Source: Microtetraspora niveoalba (GTDB lineage Bacteria; Actinomycetota; Actinomycetes; Streptosporangiales; Streptosporangiaceae). From it: a stretch of 64,000 nucleotides of DNA. The notes beneath the pieces were generated by a model. It searched no databases, had not been told where the DNA came from, and worked only from the letters and a program-made list of their open reading frames with translations. The stretch spans positions 42,274-106,273 of the forward strand of contig NZ_BBYM01000015.1 in assembly GCF_001570405.1 (NCBI RefSeq), written 5' to 3'. This document shows, one piece after another, positions 35,808 to 43,833 of this stretch (the first letter of the stretch is position 1; the number at the start of each line of letters is the position of its first letter). Both the position numbers and the translations under genes were made by a program.

Positions 35808-36964
35808 GGGTCCTCCTCTTCACGGGGAAGGGCGGCGTCGGCAAGACCACCGCGGCGGCGGCGACGGCCACACTCGCCGCCGAGCGCGGGCTGAAGACCC
35901 TGGTCGTGTCCACGGACACCGCCCACTCCCTCGCCGACGCGCTGGCCGTGCCCCCGTCACGGGAGCCGGTCCAGGCGGCGCCGGGGCTCTACCTGCAGCA
36001 GGTCGACACGCAGAAGGCGCTCGAACGCCACTGGGGCGAGCTGCGGGAGTACGCGAGAAACGTGCTGCGCGAGCTCGGCCTGGACGAGATCACCTCCGAG
36101 GAGATCACCGTCCTGCCCGGCGCCGAGGAGATCATCGCGCTCCTCGAACTGCGCGAGCAGGCCCGCAGCGGCCACTGGGACGTGATCGTGGTCGACTGCG
36201 CCCCCACCGCCGAGACACTGCGGCTGCTCGCCCTGCCCGAGGCCCTCGACTGGCACGTCAGCCGGCTGCTCCCCGGCGTGCGGCGGGTGCTGCGCCTGGT
36301 CTCCCCGGTGATCAGGAACGTCGCCAAGGTGAGCGCCCCGGAGGGCGCCGTCCTGTCCGCGGGAGAGCGGCTGCACCGCGGCCTGATGGAGGTCCGCGAG
36401 CTGCTCACCGGCGACGACACGTCGGTCCGGCTCGTGCTCACCCCCGAGGCCGTGGTCGTCGCCGAGGCCCGGCGCACCCTCACCTCGCTCAGCCTGTACG
36501 GCTACCGCGTGGACGGGGTCGTCGCCAACCGCGTCTTCCCCGCCGAGGACGCCGACGACTGGCGGCGCGGCTGGGTCGAGGCGCAGGCCAGGCAACTGGA
36601 GGAGATCCACCACTCGTTCGCCCCGCTGCCGGTCCACACCGTCCCCTACCTGCCGGCCGAGCCGATCGGCCCGCGCGCCCTCTCCGAGGTCGCCGCCGAG
36701 ATGTACGGCGACGCCGACCCGTTCGCCCCTCCGAGCGGCGAGCCCCCGATGCGCGTCGGCGGCGACGAGCTGGTGCTGGCCCTCCCGCTGGCCGACAAGG
36801 AGGCGGTGGACCTCGGTCGCAAGGGAGAGGACCTGATCGTGACGGCGGGCCCCTACCGGCGGGTGATCGCCCTTCCCGCCGCCCTGGCCCGCAGAGGCAT
36901 CGCCTCCGCGGTGCTCCGCGACGGGCACCTCCGGGTACGGTTCGAGACAGGAGGGGCGAAATGA
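35804..36964 (+). CDS. ArsA/Get3-like ATPase
   Basis: A 386-residue P-loop ATPase. It has the deviant Walker A FTGKGGVGKTTAAAATA, the Switch I region VVSTDTAHSLADAL, and the Switch II region VDCAPTAETLRLLA. A C-terminal all-beta small domain (MRVGGDELVLALPLADKEAVDLGRKG) resembles alpha-crystallin or HSP20 folds seen in this subgroup. The cysteine metal site of true ArsA pumps is not evident, and there is no arsB nearby, so an arsenite role is unlikely. A function in protein or lipid handling with the adjacent SRPBCC protein is an inference. Confidence 0.88.
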   Translation: MRVLLFTGKGGVGKTTAAAATATLAAERGLKTLVVSTDTAHSLADALAVPPSREPVQAAPGLYLQQVDTQKALERHWGELREYARNVLRELGLDEITSEEITVLPGAEEIIALLELREQARSGHWDVIVVDCAPTAETLRLLALPEALDWHVSRLLPGVRRVLRLVSPVIRNVAKVSAPEGAVLSAGERLHRGLMEVRELLTGDDTSVRLVLTPEAVVVAEARRTLTSLSLYGYRVDGVVANRVFPAEDADDWRRGWVEAQARQLEEIHHSFAPLPVHTVPYLPAEPIGPRALSEVAAEMYGDADPFAPPSGEPPMRVGGDELVLALPLADKEAVDLGRKGEDLIVTAGPYRRVIALPAALARRGIASAVLRDGHLRVRFETGGAK

Positions 36965-37443
36965 CGGAAAACAACGACACCAGCACGACCGACGACAGCG
37001 CCACCAAGGACACCGGCGCCACCAAGGACACCAACGGCTCCGCGCGCCAGGACCCGCTCGCGTCCGCGGCGGAGGAGGCCATGAAGCTCTTCGACGCCCT
37101 GCAGCGACGGGTCGGCCGCGAGCTGGGCAAGGGCTTCGTGAAGGGCGGCGTGAGCGGGCTCGGCGGCACCCTCGGCGGTGCCTTCGGCGGCGGACGCACC
37201 GACGACGTGTGGGGCGAGGCCGTCGCCGCGCACGACCACGACGAGTACGTCTGCCGGGCCTGCCCGGTCTGCCGGGTCATCGCCGCGGGCAAGGAGTCCG
37301 GAGGCGACGTCACCGACCACCTGATCGCGGCGGGCGGCGAGCTGGTCGCGGCGCTGCGCCAGGCGGTGGACGCCCTGCAGCAGCGCACGGCCCCGCCCAA
37401 GCGGCCGGAAGACTCGCGCGTAGAGCACATCGACCTGGGCTGA
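36961..37443 (+). CDS. Conserved actinobacterial protein with CxxCxxC motif (DUF5304-like)
   Basis: A 160-residue acidic protein. A disordered N-terminus (residues about 1-30, rich in Thr, Asp and Lys with two TKDTGATKDT-like copies) is followed by a Gly-rich segment and a motif CRACPVCRV that could bind zinc. It overlaps the ArsA-like gene (ATGA) and precedes glucokinase. I recall a similar protein in this place in Streptomyces, annotated as DUF5304. Function unknown. Confidence 0.68.
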   Translation: MTENNDTSTTDDSATKDTGATKDTNGSARQDPLASAAEEAMKLFDALQRRVGRELGKGFVKGGVSGLGGTLGGAFGGGRTDDVWGEAVAAHDHDEYVCRACPVCRVIAAGKESGGDVTDHLIAAGGELVAALRQAVDALQQRTAPPKRPEDSRVEHIDLG

Positions 37444-37459
37444 CGGAGAGTTCGAGCAC

Positions 37460-38404
37460 ATGGCCTTGACCATCGGCGTGGACATCGGCGGCACGAAGAT
37501 CGCTTCGGGGGTCGTCGCGGAGGACGGGCGGATCCTCGACCGCGCGCTGCGGCCGACCCCGGCCGACAGTCCCGAGCTGGTGGCGGACGCCATCGCCGAC
37601 GCGGTCGCCGAGCTCGCCGCGCGGCACGCCGTGGAGGCCGTCGGCCTGGGGGCCGCCGGGTTCGTGGACGAGACCCGGTCGAACGTCCGGTTCGCGCCCA
37701 ACCTGGCCTGGCGCGAGGAGCCGCTCCGCAAGAAGGTCACCGAGCTGGTCGGCCTCCCCGTGGTCGTGGAGAACGACGCCAACGCCACCGCCTGGGGCGA
37801 GTACCGCTTCGGCGCGGGCCGGGGCGAGAGCCACGTCGTGTGCGTCGCGCTCGGCACCGGCATCGGCGGCGGCATCGTCCTCGGCGGCGACCTCTACCGG
37901 GGCCGCTGGGGCATGGGGGCCGAGCTGGGCCACATGCAGGTGGTGCCCGAGGGGCTGCCGTGCGGCTGCGGCAACCACGGCTGCTGGGAGCAGTACGCCA
38001 GCGGGAACGCCCTCGTGCGCCAGGCGCGGATCAACGCCGCCGCCGACCCGTCCGCCGCGGCCCGCCTGCTCGACCTGGCCGGCGGCGCTCCGGACGGCAT
38101 CGTCGGGCAGCACGTCACCGCGGCCGCCCGGGAGGGGGACGCCGCGGCGCTCGCCGCGTTCGAGTTCGTCGCCGGATGGCTCGCCCAGGGGCTGGCCGAT
38201 CTGGCCGCGGTCCTCGACCCCGGATGCTTCATCATCGGCGGAGGCGTCTCCGGCGCGGCGGACCTGTTCCTCGACCGGGTACGCGACGACTACGCGGCCC
38301 GCCTCACCGGACGCGGGCACCGTCCCCTCGCCGGCATCCGCGCCGCCGAGCTGGGCCCCGCCGCCGGCATGGTCGGGGCCGCCGACCTCGCCCGGCTCCG
38401 CTGA
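37460..38404 (+). CDS. glk: ROK-family glucokinase
   Basis: A 314-residue sugar kinase. It shows the ATP site MALTIGVDIGGTKIASGVV, the substrate region ENDANATAWGEYRFG, the phosphate loop ALGTGIGGGIVLGG and the ROK zinc motif GCGNHGCWEQYASG (CxCGxxGCxE). It is the homologue of Streptomyces glkA, whose product also serves carbon catabolite control. The family length is normal. It is probably co-transcribed with the SRPBCC-ArsA-DUF5304 unit. Confidence 0.92.
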   Translation: MALTIGVDIGGTKIASGVVAEDGRILDRALRPTPADSPELVADAIADAVAELAARHAVEAVGLGAAGFVDETRSNVRFAPNLAWREEPLRKKVTELVGLPVVVENDANATAWGEYRFGAGRGESHVVCVALGTGIGGGIVLGGDLYRGRWGMGAELGHMQVVPEGLPCGCGNHGCWEQYASGNALVRQARINAAADPSAAARLLDLAGGAPDGIVGQHVTAAAREGDAAALAAFEFVAGWLAQGLADLAAVLDPGCFIIGGGVSGAADLFLDRVRDDYAARLTGRGHRPLAGIRAAELGPAAGMVGAADLARLR

Positions 38405-38451
38405 GCGGCACGGCACGCGCCGGGCGTACGGACGGGACTCGGGAGCGAGCG

Positions 38452-39165
38452 CTGCCAGGCATCAGGATCGCCACCTACAACGTGCGGGCGGGACGTGACG
38501 ACCGGCGCGCGCTCGTGCGGGTCGTCACGGCCGTCCGGCCCGACGTGCTGTGCGTCCAGGAGGCGCCCCCGCTCCCCGGCAGGCGCCGCCGCCTCGCGCG
38601 GGAGACCGGCATGGCGATCTCGGCGGGAGGGCGTCTCTCCGGGGCGCGCCTGGCCGGGGTGGCGGTGCTCACCGGCCCCGCCGTACGGCTCCTGCACGCC
38701 GAGGAGCACCGGCTGCGCTGGTTCCCCGGGCTGGAACCGCGGGCCGTCGCCCTCGCCGTCGTCGAGAAGGACGGCCTGCGGCTGGCGGTCTGCTCCTTCC
38801 ACCTCGACCTGCACCACGGAGCGCGGCTGCGGCACGCAGCCGAGATCGTGCCGATCACGGACCGGCTGGCCCGGATCTTCGGGGCGCACGCCGTCCTGTG
38901 CGGGGACGTCAACGAGGAGCCCGGCGGGGCCGCGTGGCGCCACCTCGCCGGCCGCTTCACCGACTGCTACGCCGACTCGCCGAAGGGGGAGGGCGGGACC
39001 TTCACGGCCAGGCGGCCGGCGAAGCGGATCGACGGGATCTTCGCCGCTCCCGGGCTCGCGGTGGTGTGCTGCGGCGCGGCCGACGCCGCCCCGGCCGACC
39101 TCGCCGCGGCCAGCGACCACCGCCCCGTGGTCGCGGACCTGTACGGCGGGCCGCCCCGCGGGTGA
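38452..39165 (+). CDS. Endonuclease/exonuclease/phosphatase (EEP) family protein
   Basis: A 237-residue EEP-fold enzyme. Visible catalytic parts are IATYNVRAG (metal site), CVQEAP (metal Glu), SFHLDL, the CGDVNEEPG aspartate and asparagine, and the SDHRPVVADL histidine near the end. The start is uncertain. The next ATG or GTG (38482) would remove the first metal-binding strand. CTG at 38452 (PGIRIATYNV) is preceded by GGGAG at 7 nt and is my choice. No start is seen further upstream outside glk. Confidence 0.78.
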   Translation: MPGIRIATYNVRAGRDDRRALVRVVTAVRPDVLCVQEAPPLPGRRRRLARETGMAISAGGRLSGARLAGVAVLTGPAVRLLHAEEHRLRWFPGLEPRAVALAVVEKDGLRLAVCSFHLDLHHGARLRHAAEIVPITDRLARIFGAHAVLCGDVNEEPGGAAWRHLAGRFTDCYADSPKGEGGTFTARRPAKRIDGIFAAPGLAVVCCGAADAAPADLAAASDHRPVVADLYGGPPRG

Positions 39166-39259
39166 TTCCGGGGCCGCGGGGTGACCGGGGGCAGGTTCCG
39201 GTGGCCGCGTGAGCCGGGGAGCCCGCCGTCCCGGAATAGTGGGAGGGAGATCGTCTGAT

Positions 39260-39289
39260 AGGTCACATTCGGGACCGGAATGGTGACCT
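39260..39289. promoter_or_regulatory. Palindromic operator candidate before the beta-propeller gene
   Basis: AGGTCACATTC and GAATGGTGACCT form a near-perfect inverted repeat around GGGACCG, with one extra G in the right arm. It ends 40 nt before the ATG at 39329 (and its leaderless start), a typical position for an activator or repressor. Confidence 0.4.
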
Positions 39290-39316
39290 CGCGCACATGA
39301 GCCACTCCTGTCCCCG

Positions 39317-39328
39317 TACGATTTGTTC
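39317..39328 (+). promoter_or_regulatory. Leaderless -10 element (TACGAT, 6 nt before ATG)
   Basis: TACGAT at 39317-39322 plus TTGTTC, then the ATG at 39329. There is no ribosome site. Confidence 0.55.
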
Positions 39329-40468
39329 ATGACCCGCCGCCACAGACGGCGCGCGGCACCGCTTGGTGTGCTCCTCGCCGGTCTCGTGGCCGGTTCCCTC
39401 CTGTGCGCCACCTCGGTGGCGCCCGCCCACGCCGAGCCCGGAAGCCCGGAGTCGGGCAAGCAGGCCGCCCGAAGCCGGACCTCCACCGCCAAGCTCCAGG
39501 CGGACGGCTCGCTCTCCGACGTCGCCGGCCTCTCCGAGAAGGACGTCTGGGCCGTCGGCCAGCAGGACGTCTGGGACTTCTGGCAGAACCAGGGAGTCAT
39601 CACCCACTGGAACGGCAGTTCCTGGACCGAGGTGGACGTCCGCAACGACACCACCGGCGCGGGACACCTGCGCTCGGTCGCCGCCGCCTCCAAGAGCGAC
39701 GTGTGGGCCATCGGGGACGGCCACGACGGCCTGCCGTACGTCGCGAGGGGGAACCGCGACGGGTTCGACCGGCTCGCCATCGTGCAACTGCGCGGCGGCG
39801 ACTGGCTCGGCGGGGTCGCCGCGACGACCGGCCGGGTGGTGCTCGTCGGCAGCCGGGACGGCAGGACGTTCGCGGCCACGGCGAAGGGCCCCTCCTGGTC
39901 GGGCTGGGAGACCGTCCAGGGGCCGTCCGGCGCCCTGTACGGCGTCGGCCTCACGGCCAAGGGGGAGGGGTGGGCGGTCGGCGACTCCGGCTCCCGGCCG
40001 CTGATCCTCCGGCTCACCTCCTCCGGCTGGAAGGTGTCCCACGTTCCGGTGGTGAAGGGCGGCTTCCTCCGCGACGTGTACGTCCAGAGCCGCAAGCGGG
40101 CGGTCGCGGTCGGCGGCGTCTACCAGCACTCCGGCAAGATCACGCCCCTCGTGCTGTCATGGGACGGCGAGAGCTGGACCCGGGAGCGGCTCCCGATCCG
40201 CCAGGCCGAGCTGTACGGCGTGACGGGCGACGGCGACGGCGCGTTCTGGGTGTCCGGATACGACCCCGAACGGCCCGGGACGGCGTTCCTGCTCCACTAC
40301 ACGGGCTCGAAGTGGAAGACCGAGCACGGCGACTCCCTGCCGGACCGCACGGTCCGGCTGCAGGCGGTGACCCGGGTCGGTGAGACCACCATGGCCGTCG
40401 GGCACACGCTCGACGAGGGCGACCGCTATCGCGACGTGATCGAGACATTCGGCGCCCCCGCCAAGTAG
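39329..40468 (+). CDS. Secreted beta-propeller-like repeat protein
   Basis: A 379-residue exported protein. The signal peptide (TRRHRRRAAPLGVLLAGLVAG..., cleavage after AHA) begins with a twin-Arg-like run but lacks a clear Tat motif. The mature part has at least five repeats of the type DVWAVGQ, DVWAIGD, EGWAVGD, RAVAVGG, AFWVSGYD and TMAVGH, each on a beta hairpin. This resembles the YCF48/sialidase-like beta propeller. No catalytic motif is visible. The function is unknown; binding of cell-surface ligands is possible. Its last codons are part of a 30-bp tandem duplication. Confidence 0.72.
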   Translation: MTRRHRRRAAPLGVLLAGLVAGSLLCATSVAPAHAEPGSPESGKQAARSRTSTAKLQADGSLSDVAGLSEKDVWAVGQQDVWDFWQNQGVITHWNGSSWTEVDVRNDTTGAGHLRSVAAASKSDVWAIGDGHDGLPYVARGNRDGFDRLAIVQLRGGDWLGGVAATTGRVVLVGSRDGRTFAATAKGPSWSGWETVQGPSGALYGVGLTAKGEGWAVGDSGSRPLILRLTSSGWKVSHVPVVKGGFLRDVYVQSRKRAVAVGGVYQHSGKITPLVLSWDGESWTRERLPIRQAELYGVTGDGDGAFWVSGYDPERPGTAFLLHYTGSKWKTEHGDSLPDRTVRLQAVTRVGETTMAVGHTLDEGDRYRDVIETFGAPAK

Positions 40469-40519
40469 GGGCCGCCGCACCAACCGGCCGCCAAGTAGGG
40501 GCCGCCGCACCAGCCGGCC
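40460..40519 (+). repeat. 30-bp tandem duplication across a stop codon
   Basis: Two copies (40460-40489 and 40490-40519) are 29/30 identical; one A/G differs. Each copy contains GCCAAGTAG, the last two codons and stop of the upstream gene. It looks like a recent slippage duplication. Confidence 0.75.
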
Positions 40520-40528
40520 GGGAAGCCG

Positions 40529-40963
40529 TCAGATGACGGCGCCGTCGTCCCAGCCGGAGTCGGCGGGCGGGCCGTCGCCCATCCGCACGACGAGCGCCAC
40601 GAACCCGCCGATGAACGCCGCCACGGCGGTGAAGACGATCCAGCCGTCCATCGGCCAGCCCAGCAGGGCCGCGAGCAGCAGGTACGCGGGGCCGCCGAAG
40701 AGCGCCGCCCACGCCACCTTGGTGACGCCGTCCGCGTGCGGCAGCGGCGGAGGAGGCGGCGGGACGTAGTGGTCCTCGTCGTCGACAGGATCCTGGACGG
40801 GCGCCTGAACGGGCTCGGTGTCCTCCTTCTCGTCCACGGCCGGCTCGTCCGGGATGTTCTCCCGGTCGGGCCATGGCTGACCTGCCGAGGTGTCCTCGGC
40901 CTTTTCGTTGAAGGAGGCGACGATCTGACGCCAGACCTCGTCCTCGTCACTCTGCGGCGTCAC
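40529..40963 (-). CDS. Conserved membrane protein with acidic N-terminus
   Basis: A 144-residue protein. The first 75 residues are acidic, with a proline run (YVPPPPPPLPHADG), followed by two transmembrane helices (WAALFGGPAYLLLAALLGW and WIVFTAVAAFIGGFVALVVRM). It ends in an acidic tail. This layout recurs in actinobacterial proteins of unknown role in the same neighbourhood. GTG start at 40963; there is a weak ribosome site. It probably follows the esterase gene in one transcript (12-nt gap). Confidence 0.72.
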   Translation of the reverse strand: MTPQSDEDEVWRQIVASFNEKAEDTSAGQPWPDRENIPDEPAVDEKEDTEPVQAPVQDPVDDEDHYVPPPPPPLPHADGVTKVAWAALFGGPAYLLLAALLGWPMDGWIVFTAVAAFIGGFVALVVRMGDGPPADSGWDDGAVI

Positions 40964-40975
40964 TTCGATCCCGGG

Positions 40976-41740
40976 TCAGGAGTCCTTCGTCAAGGGTACC
41001 GAGGCATGAGTGCGGATGAAGTCGAGGCTCCCCGCGAAGATGGTGGGAGCATCGTTGTCCAACGTGGCGACATGGTAGCTATCGGGCAGTTCTCTGATTT
41101 CCAGATTGTTCCCCATTCGTTCCCGAAGGAACTCCACGCTCGCCGGTTTCACCACATGATCCTGGGGGCTCCGGTATATCAGCACCGGCTGGGTGATCCG
41201 CTCCAGATCCCGCTGGACGAGCCTCCACAGGCGCGGCAACGTCGCGGCGGCCCTGACCGGGGTCCGTGCGTAGCCGAGCTCGCAGACCCCCTCCTTCTTG
41301 ATGTCGCCCGCCACACCGGGAACCGACCGCAGGAACCACTTCAGCGCCGGAGCCATCCGCAGGAGCGGCACGTCGTTCACCACGGAGGGGTTGACCACGA
41401 CCAGCCCGCGAACCGCCTCGCCGTGCACCTCCGCGAGCCGGAGCGCCATGCACCCGCCCATCGACAGGCCCATCACGAACACCTCGGCGCACTGCCCGCG
41501 CAGGTCGGCGAACGACTTGTCCAGCTCGGCGTACCAGTCCTCCCAGCGCGTACGGCTCATCTCCTGCCAGGTCGTGCCGTGGCCGGGAAGCCGGGGGAGT
41601 GAGACGGTCAGCCCCGCCCCCGCGAGATGCTCGGCCCACGGGCGCAACGACTGGGGCGATCCGGTGAAACCGTGGCACAGCAGGACGCCGATCTCGCCCC
41701 CGTCGTGCTGGTACGGCTCGGCGCCGGGAAGCAACGGCAT
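40976..41740 (-). CDS. Alpha/beta hydrolase (carboxylesterase, lipase type)
   Basis: A 254-residue hydrolase. The nucleophile elbow is VMGLSMGGCM, the oxyanion region is LLCHGFTGSP, and the C-terminal DSYHVATLD supplies the catalytic His; the likely acid is in YRSPQDHVV. It resembles bacterial carboxylesterases such as Est30. The ATG has GGAGG 7 nt upstream. It is divergent from plsC, which fits a lipid-remodelling role (inference). Confidence 0.88.
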   Translation of the reverse strand: MPLLPGAEPYQHDGGEIGVLLCHGFTGSPQSLRPWAEHLAGAGLTVSLPRLPGHGTTWQEMSRTRWEDWYAELDKSFADLRGQCAEVFVMGLSMGGCMALRLAEVHGEAVRGLVVVNPSVVNDVPLLRMAPALKWFLRSVPGVAGDIKKEGVCELGYARTPVRAAATLPRLWRLVQRDLERITQPVLIYRSPQDHVVKPASVEFLRERMGNNLEIRELPDSYHVATLDNDAPTIFAGSLDFIRTHASVPLTKDS

Positions 41741-41864
41741 GAGAGAACCTCCGTGTCGGGTGCTCCTCCTGATTCGCCCGATAGTCGCACGTTGGCCATG
41801 GTTAGTGCGAGCACCTTAAGGCATGGGAAGATGACTGGCACGTCCGACCGAAGGAGCGCCCGCG

Positions 41865-42572
41865 GTGTTGTATTGGGTGGTGAAGTACACCATCTGGCCA
41901 TTGCTCCGGCTCATTTTCCGGCCCTGGGCACAGGGGATGGAGAACGTGCCGGCCGAAGGTCCGGTGATCCTGGCAGGCAACCATCTGTCGTTCGCCGACC
42001 ACTTCTTCGGGGCGGGGTTCCTGCCGCGCAAGGTCATCTCCCTCGGCAAGGCCGAATACTTCACCGGCCGCGGCATCAAGGGCATGTTCAGCCGGGCCTT
42101 CTTCTCGGGCGTCGGCACCGTGCCCATCGACCGCTCCGGAGGCAAGGCCAGTGAGGCGGCGCTCCGCACCGGCCTGCGGATCCTCCGCGACAACCAGGTC
42201 CTCGGCATCTATCCCGAGGGCACGCGCTCTCCCGACGGACGGCTGTACAAGGGCAAGACCGGCGTCGCCCGGCTCGCCCTGGAGTCCCGCGCTCCGGTCA
42301 TCCCCTGGGCGATGGTCAACACGTTCGAGATGATGCCCCCGGGGCACCCCATCCCCAAGTTCGGCATCCGCCCCGGCGTCAGGTACGGCAAGCCGCTCGA
42401 CTTCTCCCGCTACTACGGCATGGAGGGCGACCGCCTGGTGCTCCGCGCCGTCACCGACGAGATCATGTACGCGCTGATGGAGCTGTCCGGCCAGGAGTAC
42501 GTGGACAAGTACGCCGCCAGCGCCAAGGTCGAGATGGTTCGCGCCGCCCGGGCGGCCTCCTCCAAGTCCTGA
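41865..42572 (+). CDS. plsC: 1-acyl-sn-glycerol-3-phosphate acyltransferase
   Basis: A 235-residue membrane-associated enzyme of phospholipid synthesis. The HX4D catalytic motif is GNHLSFADH, followed by the glycerol-phosphate binding motifs KAEYF and GIYPEGTRS, and by VPIDRS and APVIPWAM. The N-terminus is hydrophobic (WVVKYTIWPLLRLIF). The GTG has AAGGAG 8 nt upstream. It matches the short PlsC type common in actinobacteria. Confidence 0.9.
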   Translation: MLYWVVKYTIWPLLRLIFRPWAQGMENVPAEGPVILAGNHLSFADHFFGAGFLPRKVISLGKAEYFTGRGIKGMFSRAFFSGVGTVPIDRSGGKASEAALRTGLRILRDNQVLGIYPEGTRSPDGRLYKGKTGVARLALESRAPVIPWAMVNTFEMMPPGHPIPKFGIRPGVRYGKPLDFSRYYGMEGDRLVLRAVTDEIMYALMELSGQEYVDKYAASAKVEMVRAARAASSKS

Positions 42573-42756
42573 CCGGCGGAGGTCGTCGCGTTCACGGGAC
42601 ACAACCGCGCACGGTTCGGCGCGGACGCTGTTCCGCACGGGGAGGCGGGCGGCCGCGCCGAGAAGGGCGAACCGCCCCCCGCTTCCCCTGCCCGCCGTGC
42701 CCTGAGGTTCGTGGGATCGGCTCTGTGTCTCCGGCCCGATCCGGGCGCGTTTCCGG

Positions 42757-43620
42757 TCAGATCCGGGCGCGGATCTGGCGGATGTGCTCAGGGGTGGTGC
42801 GGCAGCAGCCGCCGACATAGGCCGCGCCTAGGGCGTGCCACCCGGCGGCGGCCTCGCCGTACTCGACGGGATCGGTGAGGCCGAGCCAGCGGTGGTTCTC
42901 GGCGTCCCAGGTCTCGCCCGAGTTCGGATAGACGACGACGGGTTTGCGGTCGAGCCGGCCGATCAGGCCGGGGATGTGCCGGGGCGCCGTGCAGTTGACG
43001 CCCACCGCGACGACCTGGGGCAACTCGGCGAACAACGCGGCGCACTCGCGCAGCGGCGTGCCGTCGTTGATGTGCTCGTCGTCCCGGCAGGAGAAGCTGA
43101 CCCAGGCCCGCGCCGACGGCAGCTCGCCGAGCAGGGTGGCCAGCGCCCGAGCCTCCGGAAGCGACGGGATCGTCTCGCACGCCAGCAGGTCCGCTCCGGC
43201 ACTCGCCAGGATCTCCAGGCGGTCCCGGTGCCATGCGAGCAGTCCCGCCTCGTCGAGGTCGTAGTCGCCCGTGTACTCCGACCCGTCGGCCAGATAGGCG
43301 CCGTACGGCCCGACACTCGCGGCCACGAGGCCGTGCCCCGCGGCGTCCCGGGCCTGTACGGCGAGCTCGACCGAGAGGCGGATGAGATCGGCCGCCTCTC
43401 GTGTTGTCAGGCCGCGCCGTACGAACCCGGGGATGCTGGCCTGGTAGCTCGCCGTCGTCGCGACGTCGGCGCCCGCGGCGAAGTAGTCGAGGTGAGCCTG
43501 GCGGATCACACCCGGATCCTCGATCAGCAGTTTGGCCGACCAAAGGTCGTCGGAAAGGTCGCAGCCAAGGGCCTCAAGATGCGTGGCGAGGCCGCCGTCG
43601 AGGATCAGTGTGGAACTCAC
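42757..43620 (-). CDS. mmuM: Homocysteine S-methyltransferase (MmuM type)
   Basis: A 287-residue zinc methyltransferase that uses S-methylmethionine or SAM to methylate homocysteine. The zinc ligands are VGVNCTAPRH and VGGCCRTTPEH. The N-terminal ILDGGLATHLEALGCD and the VYPNSGETWD strand match the family. A TAGGGT at 43627-43632 sits 6 nt before the GTG start, a leaderless arrangement. There is no SAM riboswitch. Confidence 0.92.
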   Translation of the reverse strand: MSSTLILDGGLATHLEALGCDLSDDLWSAKLLIEDPGVIRQAHLDYFAAGADVATTASYQASIPGFVRRGLTTREAADLIRLSVELAVQARDAAGHGLVAASVGPYGAYLADGSEYTGDYDLDEAGLLAWHRDRLEILASAGADLLACETIPSLPEARALATLLGELPSARAWVSFSCRDDEHINDGTPLRECAALFAELPQVVAVGVNCTAPRHIPGLIGRLDRKPVVVYPNSGETWDAENHRWLGLTDPVEYGEAAAGWHALGAAYVGGCCRTTPEHIRQIRARI

Positions 43621-43833
43621 CTGACAACCCTATGCGTTCGTGACATATGAGGCTTAAACGGCTCATTCTCCGTGTGCTGCGCCGCCGTTCTCCCGTCCCC
43701 GCAGGGGGGCGGGACGATCGGCCCGATACGGGTGGGGTGAGGGAACCTCGACGCCCCGCGCCCCGCCCGCCGTCCGACGTCATCCGCCTCGACGAGCCCC
43801 GCTGATCCGACTCCGAGTTCCCCGACGAGCGGC

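Noticed and set aside
35804-36964. Arsenite efflux ATPase
   Set aside because: No cysteine metal site and no arsB or arsR nearby; a general ArsA/Get3-like ATPase is the safer call.
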